From contig CAKRNW010000006.1 of assembly GCA_934371505.1 (NCBI GenBank), positions 1-37,639 of the forward strand: a DNA stretch of 37,639 nucleotides. Direction: 5' to 3'. The notes below the pieces were generated by a model, which saw only the letters and a list, made by a program, of their open reading frames with translations, made no database searches and had not been told where the DNA came from. Of this stretch, positions 7,984 through 16,748 are shown piece by piece. The translations under genes and the position numbers were made by a program. Each line of letters begins with the position of its first letter. The stretch's first letter is position 1. The DNA is from an uncultured Lachnospiraceae bacterium. GTDB lineage: Bacteria > Bacillota > Clostridia > Lachnospirales > Lachnospiraceae.

Positions 7984-9294
7984 TTAATTCGTGGAATTCT
8001 CCTCAGTCAACGTGTCTAGGACATCAAAGTAATGCTCAAAGGTTTTGGCACAGCATCCCGGATTGTGAATACGAACACCGGGACAACGCAGTCCCAACAG
8101 AGAAAAAGCCATTGCCATCCGATGATCCTCATAGGTCTCGATCAACGCTCCATGAACGGTCCCGGGGCAAATCCTCAAAGCTTCTCCCTTTTGCAGTACC
8201 TCCGCCGGAATTCCCACTCTCCGCAATTCTGTGATAATCGCCTGCAAGCGATTGGATTCCTGGAAACGAATATGCCCGATTCCCTCAATGAGAGTGGGCG
8301 TATCCGCAAAAGCAGCCACCACTGCCATGGTCATGGTCTGATCGGAAAAATCCTTCATGTTAATGGTCACTCCGGGATAATGTCCACTCTGCGTTCCTTC
8401 CAATCGGATGCCTGAGTCCTCATCCGTCAGGGTACAGCCCAACTGTTCCAGCACTTTCAGGAATCGGATATCTCCCTGCATGGAATCCAGATGTACCCCC
8501 TTCACCCGGACAGATTTTCCCCCTATGGGTGCCATAGCATAAAAATATGCTGCTGCCGAAACATCCGGTTCAATTTCATAACTGTCTATATGGTGATGGC
8601 AGCCTCCGGGGATTCGGCACAAATCATCTTCTCTGGTATATGGAACACCGAACTGTTCCAGCATGCGCTGGGTGATCTTGATATAAGAACCATTGATCCT
8701 CTGCCCCTCCAGTTTCATTTCCAGACCGGAAGGCAAAAGACAGCCCGCCATCATCAATGCACTGGCAAACTGGCTGCTTACATCCGTATTAATGGTTATC
8801 TCTTTCGGATCCATGCCCCTGGAGTGCAGTTTAAAAGGAAAATGATTTTCCTCTCCGGTGCAATGGATCATTGCACCGGCCCGTCGGAGTGCTGTGATTA
8901 ATGGTTCCATTGGGCGTTTGCACATCTGCTCCGACGCCTGCAGTTGATAGTCTCCTCCTGCGAATGCCAGAAACACCGTAAGAAACCTGGCTGCTGTTCC
9001 CGCGCTTCCCACATGGATCGCAGCCGTTCGGTTTGGGATCATTCCGCCGGTTCCCTGGATGGTCACTCTTTTTTCCGTCTCATCTATATACAGTGAAAAG
9101 CCTAACTGTTGCAAACATTGGAGAAACGCCCTGGAATCTTCGCTGAACAGTACACCATGCAACGTACATGCACCCTCTCCCATCGCTGCCAGCAGTAATG
9201 CCCGATTGGTAATACTTTTCGATCCCGGCACTTCCACATCCAGACAATGCTGTTCCCGCAATGGCCGTACCAGATATTCTTTCTCCTGCATCAT
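7984..9294 (-). CDS. aroA: 3-phosphoshikimate 1-carboxyvinyltransferase (EPSP synthase)
   Basis: A 436-residue cytosolic enzyme that joins shikimate 3-phosphate and phosphoenolpyruvate, the sixth step of the shikimate pathway to chorismate. Family signatures are visible: PGSKSITNRALLLAA (23-37), GSAGTAARFL (96-105) in the PEP-binding region, KRPMEPL (126-132), and DHRMAMAFSLLG near the C-terminus. The PEP-loop sequence differs from the GNAGTAMRPL of E. coli-type class I enzymes. The length is normal. ATG 9294 is followed at once by another ATG; AAAGGAT lies about 8 bases upstream. It follows the small gene at 9337-9435 and mfd on the same strand; no other aromatic pathway gene is adjacent, so its place in this operon is by position only. 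Confidence 0.95.
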   Translation of the reverse strand: MMQEKEYLVRPLREQHCLDVEVPGSKSITNRALLLAAMGEGACTLHGVLFSEDSRAFLQCLQQLGFSLYIDETEKRVTIQGTGGMIPNRTAAIHVGSAGTAARFLTVFLAFAGGDYQLQASEQMCKRPMEPLITALRRAGAMIHCTGEENHFPFKLHSRGMDPKEITINTDVSSQFASALMMAGCLLPSGLEMKLEGQRINGSYIKITQRMLEQFGVPYTREDDLCRIPGGCHHHIDSYEIEPDVSAAAYFYAMAPIGGKSVRVKGVHLDSMQGDIRFLKVLEQLGCTLTDEDSGIRLEGTQSGHYPGVTINMKDFSDQTMTMAVVAAFADTPTLIEGIGHIRFQESNRLQAIITELRRVGIPAEVLQKGEALRICPGTVHGALIETYEDHRMAMAFSLLGLRCPGVRIHNPGCCAKTFEHYFDVLDTLTEENSTN

Positions 9295-9336
9295 ACCTAG
9301 ATCCTTTCCTGTTTCTTTTTCTTTCGTATCGCATAA

Positions 9337-9435
9337 CTACTGAAGGTATTCCATGTAGTCCGCTTCACTGGCAAATAAAATATACCTGCCACTTACATAT
9401 CCCATATAACCACTGTCCACTGCATATCCTTTCAT
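9337..9435 (-). CDS. Small unannotated protein, 32 residues, Tyr/Gly-rich
   Basis: Between mfd and aroA an ATG at 9435 opens a 32-codon frame ending with TAG at 9337. The product begins MKGYAVDSGYMGYVSG, continues RYILFASEADY and ends EYLQ; it has six tyrosines and five glycines, no Lys/Arg cluster and no membrane segment. AGAGAGG lies about 12 bases upstream, a usable though slightly distant ribosome site. The composition is unlike random intergenic sequence, the frame fills the gap between two real genes, and the pattern GYMGYV..RY.LFASE.DY.EYL reminds me of short hypothetical proteins in Lachnospiraceae, from memory only. No function can be assigned. It would be co-transcribed with pth-mfd and aroA. 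Confidence 0.65.
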   Translation of the reverse strand: MKGYAVDSGYMGYVSGRYILFASEADYMEYLQ

Positions 9436-9514
9436 CTGCTCTACCGTCCTCTCTGACAGATTTCTTTTCTGTCTATGATAACGGTATAGCAGACTGTGTG
9501 TCCGTTTTATGGGA

Positions 9515-12500
9515 CTATATAAGAATTTGTGTCATTTTTTCCAGGGTTGTTTCACATAAATGAAGAAGATTTTCCGAATCTTTCTCCACCACACCACATT
9601 TTTTAAATCGATATTCAAAATAGGTTCCCTTGGCATGGAATGTGAGTTTTCCCGCAAAGGCAGCCAATAACTCCGGCAGGCATTCCACACGGATCCGGGC
9701 TTTCTCATGCATGGTAATGGTGAGAAGTTCTCCTCTGCCCTTTAATTCTGACACGTATACCTTGTGTGCCTGTACACGGATCAAGGCGATTCGCAGTAAG
9801 TTCTCCACAGATTTCGGCGTCGTTCCGAAACGGTCTAACAGTTCTTCCTTCATGTCATCTGCCTCTGTCTGGTTTTCAATACCCGCAATCCGTTTATAGA
9901 TTTCCAGTTTCTGCAGTTCATTGACGATATACTCCGGAGGAATATAGGCATCCACATCCAGATCCACCACCGTATGAAAATCCTCGATTACTTCCTGTCC
10001 CTTCAGGCTTTTGACTGCTTCATTGAGCATCTTGCAGTACAGGTCGTAGCCCACAGCCTCCATGTGACCGCTCTGCGCCTGTCCCAGCAGGTTTCCGGCT
10101 CCCCGGATTTCCAGATCTCTCATGGCGATCTTAAAACCGCTTCCCAGCTCCGTGAATTCCCGGATGGCAGCCAGACGTTTCTCTGCCACTTCCTTTAACA
10201 TTTTGTCCCTCTTGTACATCAGGAAGGCATAGGCGGTCCGATTGGATCTTCCCACGCGTCCCCGGAGCTGATACAGCTGGGAAAGTCCCATGTTCTCGGA
10301 ATCCTGAATAATGATGGTATTCACATTGGAAATATCCAGTCCTGTTTCGATAATGGTAGTGGACACCAGTACATCAATCTCTCCCTCGATGAAGTCAGAC
10401 ATGATCCGTTCCAGTTCTTCCTCTTTCATCTGTCCATGGGCAAAAGCCACCACCGCCTCCGGCACCAGTTCCTGAATCTGGGCGGTCACCTCGTCAATAT
10501 TGTTGACGCGGTTGTAGACATAGTAAACCTGCCCGGAGCGGGACAGTTCCCGTACGATTGCCTCTCTCACCATCTCGTCATTGTACTCGCAGACAAAAGT
10601 CTGGATGGGGACACGCTCTCCCGGTGCCTCCTCCAAAACACTCATGTCACGGATACCCACAAGGCTCATGTGGAGGGTTCTGGGGATGGGGGTTGCCGTC
10701 AGTGTCAGTACATCCACATCCTCTTTCATCTTCTTGATTTTCTCCTTGTGGGTGACCCCAAACCGCTGCTCCTCATCCACAATGAGCAGTCCCAAATCTT
10801 TGAACTGCACATCCTTGGAAAGCACCCGGTGGGTGCCGATGAGAATGTCCACAAAACCTTTTTTCAAATCTTCCAGTGTCTTTTTCTGTTCCGCAGGAGT
10901 GCGGAAACGGCAGAGCAAATCCACCCGCACCGGAAAATCTTTCATTCTCTGGATGAAGGTGTTGTAATGCTGCTTTGCCAGAATGGTAGTGGGTACAAGA
11001 AAAACCACCTGCTTCCCTTCCTGCACTGCTTTAAAGGCAGCACGGATTGCCACCTCTGTTTTTCCATACCCCACATCACCGCAAATCAGACGATCCATGA
11101 TTTTACGGCTTTCCATATCTTCCTTGGTGGCTGCAATGGCGGCAAGCTGATCTTCCGTCTCCTCAAAGGGAAACATTTCCTCAAATTCCTGCTGCCAGAC
11201 CGTGTCTTTTCCAAACTGGTACCCTTCCTTGCTCTGACGAACAGCATACAGTTCCACCAGATCTTTGGCCACCGCTGTGACTGCTCCACGGACTCTCGTT
11301 TTGGTTTTCACCCATTCCTGCGTTCCCAGCTTGTTGATTTTGGGTTTTCTGGCATCTGCCGAAGCATATTTCTGGATCGCATCCAGTGCTGTGGCGATGA
11401 CATATAAGATTCCGCCATCCCGGTACTCAATTTTCATGTAGTCCTTGACCACTTTATCGACTTCAATCTTCTCAATGCCCCGGTAAATCCCCAGACCATG
11501 GTTTTCATGCACCACATAGTCTCCCACCTTCAGATCATTAAAATCCTGAATCCGTGTACCGGAATACTCCTTGGCAGGTTTCTTTTTCCTTCGTTTCTTT
11601 CTGTCGTTGCCTCCGAAAATATCCGTCTCAGAAATCACGGCAAATTTTAATAACGGATATTCAAACCCTTTCCCTACATGTCCATAAAAGGTCATGATCT
11701 CTCCGGGCTGCAGCACACGCTCCGGATTTTCCGAGTAAAAAGCGGTCAGTTCTTCGTTTTGCAGATCTGCAGCTAACCGTTTCGCACGGGTTCTTGACCC
11801 TGATAAAAGTAAAATCCGGTATCCGTTTTTACGATAACGCTTTAAATCCGTCACTAAGGCTCCAAAACTATTGTTATAGGAAGAAATACTTTTCGCCTGA
11901 ATCTCATAGCGGATCGTCGGCTTGATAATGGGTACCCGCATTTCAATGGTCGAGACGCTTAACACCGGAAATCTGGTAAGCTGCGACACCGTTTCCTCTG
12001 CAGAATACAAGAGCTTTGCCTGTCCAGGCAGACACAATCCCTTCTCCAGCCGATGCATCATGCTCTCCCGAAATTCCAGTTCCACTGCCTGGGCATGCTC
12101 TCGGATCCGGCTTGGCTCATCCAGAAACAGACATGTTTTCTCCAGTTGGAACAATTCCAGCAAAGACACGGTATCTTTATAAAAATAACTTACATAACTT
12201 TCTAATCCGGAACCGGTTCCAAACTCCACAACCTGTTCTTTTAACTCTTTGATCTGTACCTGAAGCCGATGCGCTTCCTCTGTCTTAAACTGCTTGCGGA
12301 GACTGGTAATAACCTTGTCTGCCTCCTTTTCAATCCGTTTCATCCCTTCTTTCAGCGTCCAGGTATCCAGCACCATCTCCGATGCCGGGTAGATGGTAAC
12401 AGATTCCAGATTTTCAATGGAGCGCTGGCTTAACACATCAAAACTTCGAATGGAGTCCACTTCGTCTCCCCAGAGTTCCACACGATAGGGATTTTCCTCT

Positions 12501-13054
12501 GTAAGATCAAAAATATCCAGGATGCCACCCCGAATGGAAAATTGTCCTGGTGCCTCTACCTGATAATTTTTCTCATACCCTATTGCCACCAGTTTCTCTG
12601 CAATGACATCCTCCTGCAGGATTCCCTGATTTTGTACGGTGACAGTCTGCTCCCGGTAAACCTGCAGTGGAATCTGCGGTGTCATCAGGGCATCAAACGT
12701 AGTGACCAGAGTAACCGGTCTTCCCTCCAGTAGTCGGCGTAACACCTGCATACGTTCTGTCACCAGCTCATTTCCATGAATGTCCGCCTGATAGAAAATC
12801 AGATCTTTTGCCGGATAAACCATGACATTCCGGTCATAAAAGGAGAATTCCTCCGCAATTTCCCGTACCCGACGCTCGTTGTGGGTGACAATCAATTTGT
12901 AGCGAAAGCTTTCTCCCAGTCCGTATACCATATGAAGTTTTTGTGAGTCCACACAGCCAGACAGAGAAACGCATGTTCCTCTGCCTTGCTGTAAATTCTT
13001 CTGTATGGATTCAAATTCCGCCAGTTCACGCAAAGGCTCTGTAAGTACCCGCAT
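9515..13054 (-). CDS. mfd: Transcription-repair coupling factor
   Basis: A 1179-residue SF2 translocase that displaces stalled RNA polymerase and recruits UvrA for strand-specific repair. In order: UvrB-like N-terminal region (about 1-350); RNA-polymerase-interacting CarD-like domain (505-565, with VGDYVVHENHGLGIYRGIEK); translocase with Walker A GDVGYGKT (659-666), DEEQRFG (near 760), TATPIPRTLHMS and the motif VI region QLRGRVGRSNRTAYAF; and a C-terminal TRCF autoinhibitory domain. Length and domain order are normal. The ATG at 13054 has AAAGGA 7 bases ahead and starts 12 bases after the pth stop, so pth and mfd form one unit, as in Bacillus subtilis. Confidence 0.98.
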   Translation of the reverse strand: MRVLTEPLRELAEFESIQKNLQQGRGTCVSLSGCVDSQKLHMVYGLGESFRYKLIVTHNERRVREIAEEFSFYDRNVMVYPAKDLIFYQADIHGNELVTERMQVLRRLLEGRPVTLVTTFDALMTPQIPLQVYREQTVTVQNQGILQEDVIAEKLVAIGYEKNYQVEAPGQFSIRGGILDIFDLTEENPYRVELWGDEVDSIRSFDVLSQRSIENLESVTIYPASEMVLDTWTLKEGMKRIEKEADKVITSLRKQFKTEEAHRLQVQIKELKEQVVEFGTGSGLESYVSYFYKDTVSLLELFQLEKTCLFLDEPSRIREHAQAVELEFRESMMHRLEKGLCLPGQAKLLYSAEETVSQLTRFPVLSVSTIEMRVPIIKPTIRYEIQAKSISSYNNSFGALVTDLKRYRKNGYRILLLSGSRTRAKRLAADLQNEELTAFYSENPERVLQPGEIMTFYGHVGKGFEYPLLKFAVISETDIFGGNDRKKRRKKKPAKEYSGTRIQDFNDLKVGDYVVHENHGLGIYRGIEKIEVDKVVKDYMKIEYRDGGILYVIATALDAIQKYASADARKPKINKLGTQEWVKTKTRVRGAVTAVAKDLVELYAVRQSKEGYQFGKDTVWQQEFEEMFPFEETEDQLAAIAATKEDMESRKIMDRLICGDVGYGKTEVAIRAAFKAVQEGKQVVFLVPTTILAKQHYNTFIQRMKDFPVRVDLLCRFRTPAEQKKTLEDLKKGFVDILIGTHRVLSKDVQFKDLGLLIVDEEQRFGVTHKEKIKKMKEDVDVLTLTATPIPRTLHMSLVGIRDMSVLEEAPGERVPIQTFVCEYNDEMVREAIVRELSRSGQVYYVYNRVNNIDEVTAQIQELVPEAVVAFAHGQMKEEELERIMSDFIEGEIDVLVSTTIIETGLDISNVNTIIIQDSENMGLSQLYQLRGRVGRSNRTAYAFLMYKRDKMLKEVAEKRLAAIREFTELGSGFKIAMRDLEIRGAGNLLGQAQSGHMEAVGYDLYCKMLNEAVKSLKGQEVIEDFHTVVDLDVDAYIPPEYIVNELQKLEIYKRIAGIENQTEADDMKEELLDRFGTTPKSVENLLRIALIRVQAHKVYVSELKGRGELLTITMHEKARIRVECLPELLAAFAGKLTFHAKGTYFEYRFKKCGVVEKDSENLLHLCETTLEKMTQILI

Positions 13055-13066
13055 ATCTGTTTCCTT

Positions 13067-13627
13067 TTAATTATAGAGATTCATCGCCTTGTCCACGCCC
13101 CCGGTCATGATTTCACCGATGGCATCCACTGCTCTCGCCACGCTTTCCTTCATGATTTCCCGTTCTTCGGAAGGAAAATGTCCTAACACATAATCTGCCA
13201 GGTCATAGCCCTGTGGCTTTTCGCCTACCCCCATCCTCACACGTGTAAATCCATCGTGCCCCAGATGGAGAATAATATTCTTCAGTCCGTTATGACCGCC
13301 GGCACTGCCCTTCTTGCGGATGCGCAGCTTACCCACATCCAGGCTGATATCATCGGAAATGACGATTAACTCTTCGGTTTCATCCACTTTATAATAATCT
13401 ATGAGCGCTCTCACGCTTTCTCCACTGAGATTCATGTAGGTCTGGGGCTTTACCAGCAGTACCTTCTGTCCGGCAAACATTCCTTTTCCGGTCAGCGCCT
13501 TTCCTTCTTTATTCTTAATAGAAATACCTGCCTTATCTGCGATGGCATCCACCACCTGAAAGCCGATATTGTGCCTTGTGTTTTCATATTCTTTGCCCGG
13601 ATTTCCCAGACCTACGATCATATACAT
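13067..13627 (-). CDS. pth: Peptidyl-tRNA hydrolase
   Basis: A 186-residue cytosolic enzyme that cleaves peptidyl-tRNA released from stalled ribosomes. The N-terminal GLGNPG (6-11) and TRHNIGF (17-23) contain the substrate Asn9 and catalytic His19 (His20 in E. coli). KPQTYMNLSGES and GSAGGHNGLKNI are further Pth signatures. The length is typical. The first ATG at 13627 is used in preference to the ATG two codons later because it is nearer to GGAAGG, though spacing is rather long. It lies just downstream of the spoVG terminator and probably has its own promoter overlapping that terminator; mfd follows 12 bases later. Confidence 0.97.
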   Translation of the reverse strand: MYMIVGLGNPGKEYENTRHNIGFQVVDAIADKAGISIKNKEGKALTGKGMFAGQKVLLVKPQTYMNLSGESVRALIDYYKVDETEELIVISDDISLDVGKLRIRKKGSAGGHNGLKNIILHLGHDGFTRVRMGVGEKPQGYDLADYVLGHFPSEEREIMKESVARAVDAIGEIMTGGVDKAMNLYN

Positions 13628-13664
13628 AAAAAATCTATATCCTTCCTTTTACTCACTCTTGTTT

Positions 13665-13693
13665 ATTGTAACGGCAAAAGGGCAAAAAAACAA
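13665..13693 (-). promoter_or_regulatory. Candidate promoter of pth-mfd
   Basis: Minus strand: TTGTTT (13693-13688), 17-base spacer, TACAAT (13670-13665), about 40 bases before the pth start. The -35 is inside the T-tract of the spoVG terminator. Confidence 0.5.
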
Positions 13694-13715
13694 GCCGTCC
13701 CTGTCCGGACGGCCT
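13684..13715 (-). terminator. Terminator after spoVG
   Basis: Stem AAGCCGTCC (13692-13700) with GGACGGCCT (13707-13715), 9 pairs including one wobble, 6-base loop, followed on the minus strand by seven T. It ends the glgC-glgD-spoVG unit before pth. Confidence 0.88.
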
Positions 13716-13729
13716 GTACTTTTTAGATG

Positions 13730-14014
13730 TTAGTTGCATTCACTGGAAACCTGTGCTGCAGCGAGTTCCCGCTGGTAGGCTTCCAGAATCAACTGTTGGA
13801 TTTTTTCACGCGTGGCTGAGTTAATCGGATGAGCAATATCCCGATACTCTCCGTCATTTCCCTTCTTACTCGGCATTGCAATAAATAATCCGTTTTCTCC
13901 CTCGATGACCTTGATATCATGCACCACAAATTCATTATCCAGTGTCACTGAAACGATGGCTCTCATCTTTCCTTCCACACTCACTTTGCGCACACGCACA
14001 TCTGTAATGTCCAT
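13730..14014 (-). CDS. spoVG: SpoVG, RNA-binding global regulator
   Basis: A 94-residue SpoVG-family protein, recognised over its whole length: the N-terminal MDITDVRVRKV strand, the conserved IKVIEGENGLFIAMPSKK core and the YRDIAHPIN...R..I motif. SpoVG proteins bind nucleic acid and influence sporulation, cell division and virulence genes in Firmicutes; the target here is unknown. The start ATG has AAAGGGGAC about 6 bases ahead. It is 20 bases downstream of glgD and closed by a terminator, so it is the last gene of a glgC-glgD-spoVG operon. In Bacillus spoVG sits beside glmU, prs, pth and mfd; here pth and mfd remain adjacent. Confidence 0.97.
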   Translation of the reverse strand: MDITDVRVRKVSVEGKMRAIVSVTLDNEFVVHDIKVIEGENGLFIAMPSKKGNDGEYRDIAHPINSATREKIQQLILEAYQRELAAAQVSSECN

Positions 14015-14034
14015 CTTTTGTCCCCTTTCATTTC

Positions 14035-15153
14035 TTATATGACGAAACGATCCCCCTGCTCCGTAACAATCTTGATTTCATCCTCACCTTTATGATAGGT
14101 ATTGGCGCGGATCGTATCTCTGCTTTCTACGATGCAATTCTCGATGTGCGTATTATCCCCTATGTACACATCATTTAAAATGATGGAATTCTTGATGTAG
14201 CAGTTATTTCCAATATATGCTTTTTTGAAAATCACGGAATCCTCTACGGTTCCGTTAATGATGCATCCACTGGAAATCAAGCTATTGCGTACCTGGGAAC
14301 CGGGATTATATTTCGCCGGAGGCAAATCATCCACTTTGGAATAAATGTCCGGGTACTGCCTGAAGAAATAATCACGGATTTCCGGTTTCAGAAAATCCAT
14401 ATTGGTTTTGTAATAATCCTCTACAGAAGCAATATTTCTCCAGTATTCTTTCATCTTATATCCGTAGATCTTCTTTATATCCTTGTAACGGATGAGAATA
14501 TCCTTCACGAAGTCATACCGGTCTTCCCGGGCACACTGTTCAATCATTTCAATAAGCTGACGGCGGCGGATGACATAAATACCACAGGACACGATGTTGG
14601 ATTTGGCAAGAAGCGGCTTCTCTTCAAATTCCTCAATACGGCATTCCTCGTTCATCTTGATCGTACCAAAACGCTCCATATCTGAACTATCTGCCATATC
14701 CGCGCATACCACTGTGACATCTGCCTTTTTCTCAATGTGATATTCCAGTACTTTATTGTAATCCAGTTTGTAGATACCATCCCCGGAGGCAATAACTACA
14801 TAGGGTTCATGACTGCTTTTCAAAAAAGAAAGGTTCTGATAAATCGCATCTGCCGTACCACGATACCAGAAATTATTCTCTGCCGTTATGGTAGGAGTAA
14901 ATACATACAGACCTCCCTGTTTTCTTCCGAAATCCCACCATTTGGAAGAACTGAGGTGTTCGTTCAGGCTCTTGGCATTGTACTGGGTTAACACACCTAC
15001 TTTCCCGATATGGGAATTGGACATGTTGCTCAGTGCAAAGTCAATGCTACGGTAACTTCCTGCAACGGGCATCGCACACACCGCACGCTTTTTGGAGAGT
15101 TCCTTCATTCTGTAATTGTTTCCGCCTGCTAATATGATACCGATTGCTCTCAC
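14035..15153 (-). CDS. glgD: GlgD, non-catalytic partner of ADP-glucose pyrophosphorylase
   Basis: A 372-residue nucleotidyltransferase-fold protein with a C-terminal left-handed beta-helix, homologous to GlgC but with degraded active-site motifs. Where GlgC has GGQGSRLG and AKPAV, GlgD has GNNYRMKE (11-18) and RAVCAMP (23-29), so nucleotide binding and the conserved lysine are lost; SGDGIYKLDY (123-132) is kept. In Firmicutes GlgD forms a mixed complex with GlgC and raises its activity, feeding ADP-glucose to glycogen synthesis. The start is GTG 15153, and its GTGA overlaps the glgC stop TGA by four bases, so the two are translationally coupled. spoVG follows 20 bases downstream. Confidence 0.95.
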   Translation of the reverse strand: MRAIGIILAGGNNYRMKELSKKRAVCAMPVAGSYRSIDFALSNMSNSHIGKVGVLTQYNAKSLNEHLSSSKWWDFGRKQGGLYVFTPTITAENNFWYRGTADAIYQNLSFLKSSHEPYVVIASGDGIYKLDYNKVLEYHIEKKADVTVVCADMADSSDMERFGTIKMNEECRIEEFEEKPLLAKSNIVSCGIYVIRRRQLIEMIEQCAREDRYDFVKDILIRYKDIKKIYGYKMKEYWRNIASVEDYYKTNMDFLKPEIRDYFFRQYPDIYSKVDDLPPAKYNPGSQVRNSLISSGCIINGTVEDSVIFKKAYIGNNCYIKNSIILNDVYIGDNTHIENCIVESRDTIRANTYHKGEDEIKIVTEQGDRFVI

Positions 15154-16424
15154 AACTTGTCACCTGCCTTTATCAAAGATTTGCCACTTGCAAGGGCGTT
15201 CTCCTGGTAATCCTCCTTGGAAGTCACACCGGAGATCACCGTGTTCTTACCTACGGTTACCCCGTCAGGAATCACACTCTTCTCGCCGATGGTCACCAGA
15301 CCGTGATTGTAAATACCTGCGTTGAGTTCGTTGTCCGCCTCTTCACCAATTCCGAGCTTAACATCCTGTCCGATGGAAACATCTTCTGCAACAATGGCTT
15401 TATTGATCTCACAATTTTTATCGATGACCACATGATTCATAATAATAGAATCGCGAACCACGGTATCCTCACCAATGGTTACACCGCATCCGATGACAGA
15501 GTTGTAAATTTTACCTCTGATATCCGATCCTTCACCGATGATGCTACGCTCTACCACACTGTCTGCGGATATGTACTGCGGCGGCAGGACCTCACTTTTT
15601 GTATAAATCTTCCAGTATTCTTCGTACAGATTAAACTCCGGTACGATATCAATCAGTTCCATATTGGCTTCCCAATAGGAATTCAAAGTGCCTACATCTT
15701 TCCAATAACCGTTAAACTCGTAGGCATATAACGGCATATGCCGTTCGTGGCAATAAGGAATGACATGTTTTCCGAAATCTAATGCCGGCTGGTCTGCCAT
15801 GGCAATGAGACTCTCTTTCAGCGTTTTCCAGTTGAAAATATAAATGCCCATAGATGCCAGGTTGCTTCTGGGATGCTCCGGTTTCTCCTCAAATTCCTGA
15901 ATCTTGCGGTTCTCATCCGCAATGACAATTCCGAACCGGCTTGCTTCTTCCATGGGAACAGGCATAACCGCAATCGTCACTTCCGCTCCGTTTGCCTTAT
16001 GGAAATCCAGCATCACCTCATAGTCCATCTTGTAGATGTGATCTCCCGACAAAATCAGCACATACTCCGGATTATAGTTCTCCATATATGCCAGGTTCTG
16101 ATAAATAGCATTCGCCGTGCCGGTGTACCATTCCGTGTTTCCGATCTTCTCGTAGGGGGGTAACACAGTAACTCCACCAATATTTCGGTCCAGGTCCCAG
16201 GGAATACCAATTCCAATGTGTGTATTGAGACGCAGCGGCTGATACTGTGTCAGCACACCCACTGTGTCCACGCCCGAGTTAATGCAGTTGCTGAGCGGGA
16301 AATCTATAATTCGGTATTTCCCTCCGAATGCCACCGCCGGTTTCGCCATCTTGGAAGTCAGTACCCCTAATCTACTGCCTTGTCCACCAGCGAGAAGCAT
16401 TGCAATCATCTCTTTTTTTATCAT
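15150..16424 (-). CDS. glgC: Glucose-1-phosphate adenylyltransferase, catalytic subunit
   Basis: A 424-residue enzyme making ADP-glucose from ATP and glucose 1-phosphate, the committed step of bacterial glycogen synthesis. Visible motifs are GGQGSRLG (13-20, nucleotide loop), AKPAVAFGGKYRIIDF (27-42), WYTGTANAIYQN (99-110) and SGDHIYKMDY (126-135) with the catalytic Asp; a beta-helix C-terminal domain follows. The length is normal. ATG 16424 has GAGAGGTG 6 bases ahead. It is the first gene of glgC-glgD-spoVG with a promoter at 16485-16513. No glycogen synthase or branching enzyme gene lies in this window. Confidence 0.97.
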   Translation of the reverse strand: MIKKEMIAMLLAGGQGSRLGVLTSKMAKPAVAFGGKYRIIDFPLSNCINSGVDTVGVLTQYQPLRLNTHIGIGIPWDLDRNIGGVTVLPPYEKIGNTEWYTGTANAIYQNLAYMENYNPEYVLILSGDHIYKMDYEVMLDFHKANGAEVTIAVMPVPMEEASRFGIVIADENRKIQEFEEKPEHPRSNLASMGIYIFNWKTLKESLIAMADQPALDFGKHVIPYCHERHMPLYAYEFNGYWKDVGTLNSYWEANMELIDIVPEFNLYEEYWKIYTKSEVLPPQYISADSVVERSIIGEGSDIRGKIYNSVIGCGVTIGEDTVVRDSIIMNHVVIDKNCEINKAIVAEDVSIGQDVKLGIGEEADNELNAGIYNHGLVTIGEKSVIPDGVTVGKNTVISGVTSKEDYQENALASGKSLIKAGDKL

Positions 16425-16484
16425 GTCATCACCTCTCTGGTCGATTTATACATCACTTTTATGCATATTGTATGATGTGAATAG

Positions 16485-16513
16485 ATTATAACACAATATG
16501 GAATAAAAGTGAA
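16485..16513 (-). promoter_or_regulatory. Promoter of glgC-glgD-spoVG
   Basis: Minus strand: TTCACT (16513-16508), 17-base spacer, perfect TATAAT (16490-16485), about 60 bases before the glgC start. Confidence 0.65.
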
Positions 16514-16697
16514 TCATTATTACAAGCTTTTTGCCGAAAATGATTATAAAATATGGTAAAAAAATACAAATAATATATACAAATTCCATCGGCATTCTAT
16601 TGAGTCACTTTCTTACGCAGCAAAACAGCAAGTGTTTTTCTGCTGAGTGAACAGTAACGCATTCTCTTCTTTATTTTTCACTTTCTCGCTTTGGCAT

Positions 16698-16726
16698 TTG
16701 TCTTTTTGCGCAGAACTGCGTATAAT
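16698..16726 (+). promoter_or_regulatory. Promoter of murC
   Basis: TTGTCT (16698-16703), 17-base spacer, perfect TATAAT (16721-16726). The expected start near 16733 leaves about 16 bases of leader and fixes the murC start at 16749. Confidence 0.72.
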
Positions 16727-16748
16727 GAATAAGAAGGGAGTTATCATC

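Larger units (their letters stand above)
16425..16748. other. Divergent AT-rich intergenic region between glgC and murC
   Basis: 324 bases without a gene. It holds the glgC promoter (minus) and the murC promoter (plus). Between them, at 16605-16650, is a nested imperfect inverted repeat: TCACT/AGTGA, CAGCA/TGCTG and AAACA/TGTTT around the loop GCAAG. It has no T-tract and is not a terminator. I see no small gene with a ribosome site here. Confidence 0.6.

Noticed and set aside
10436..11407. Long open frame on the plus strand inside mfd
   Set aside because: It is antisense to the helicase region of mfd, has Cys/His-rich low-quality composition and no family resemblance; a shadow of the codon use of mfd.
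16647..16748. 34-residue N-terminal extension of MurC
   Set aside because: The promoter's -10 (16721-16726) lies inside it, and the MurC family begins at the ATG at 16749.
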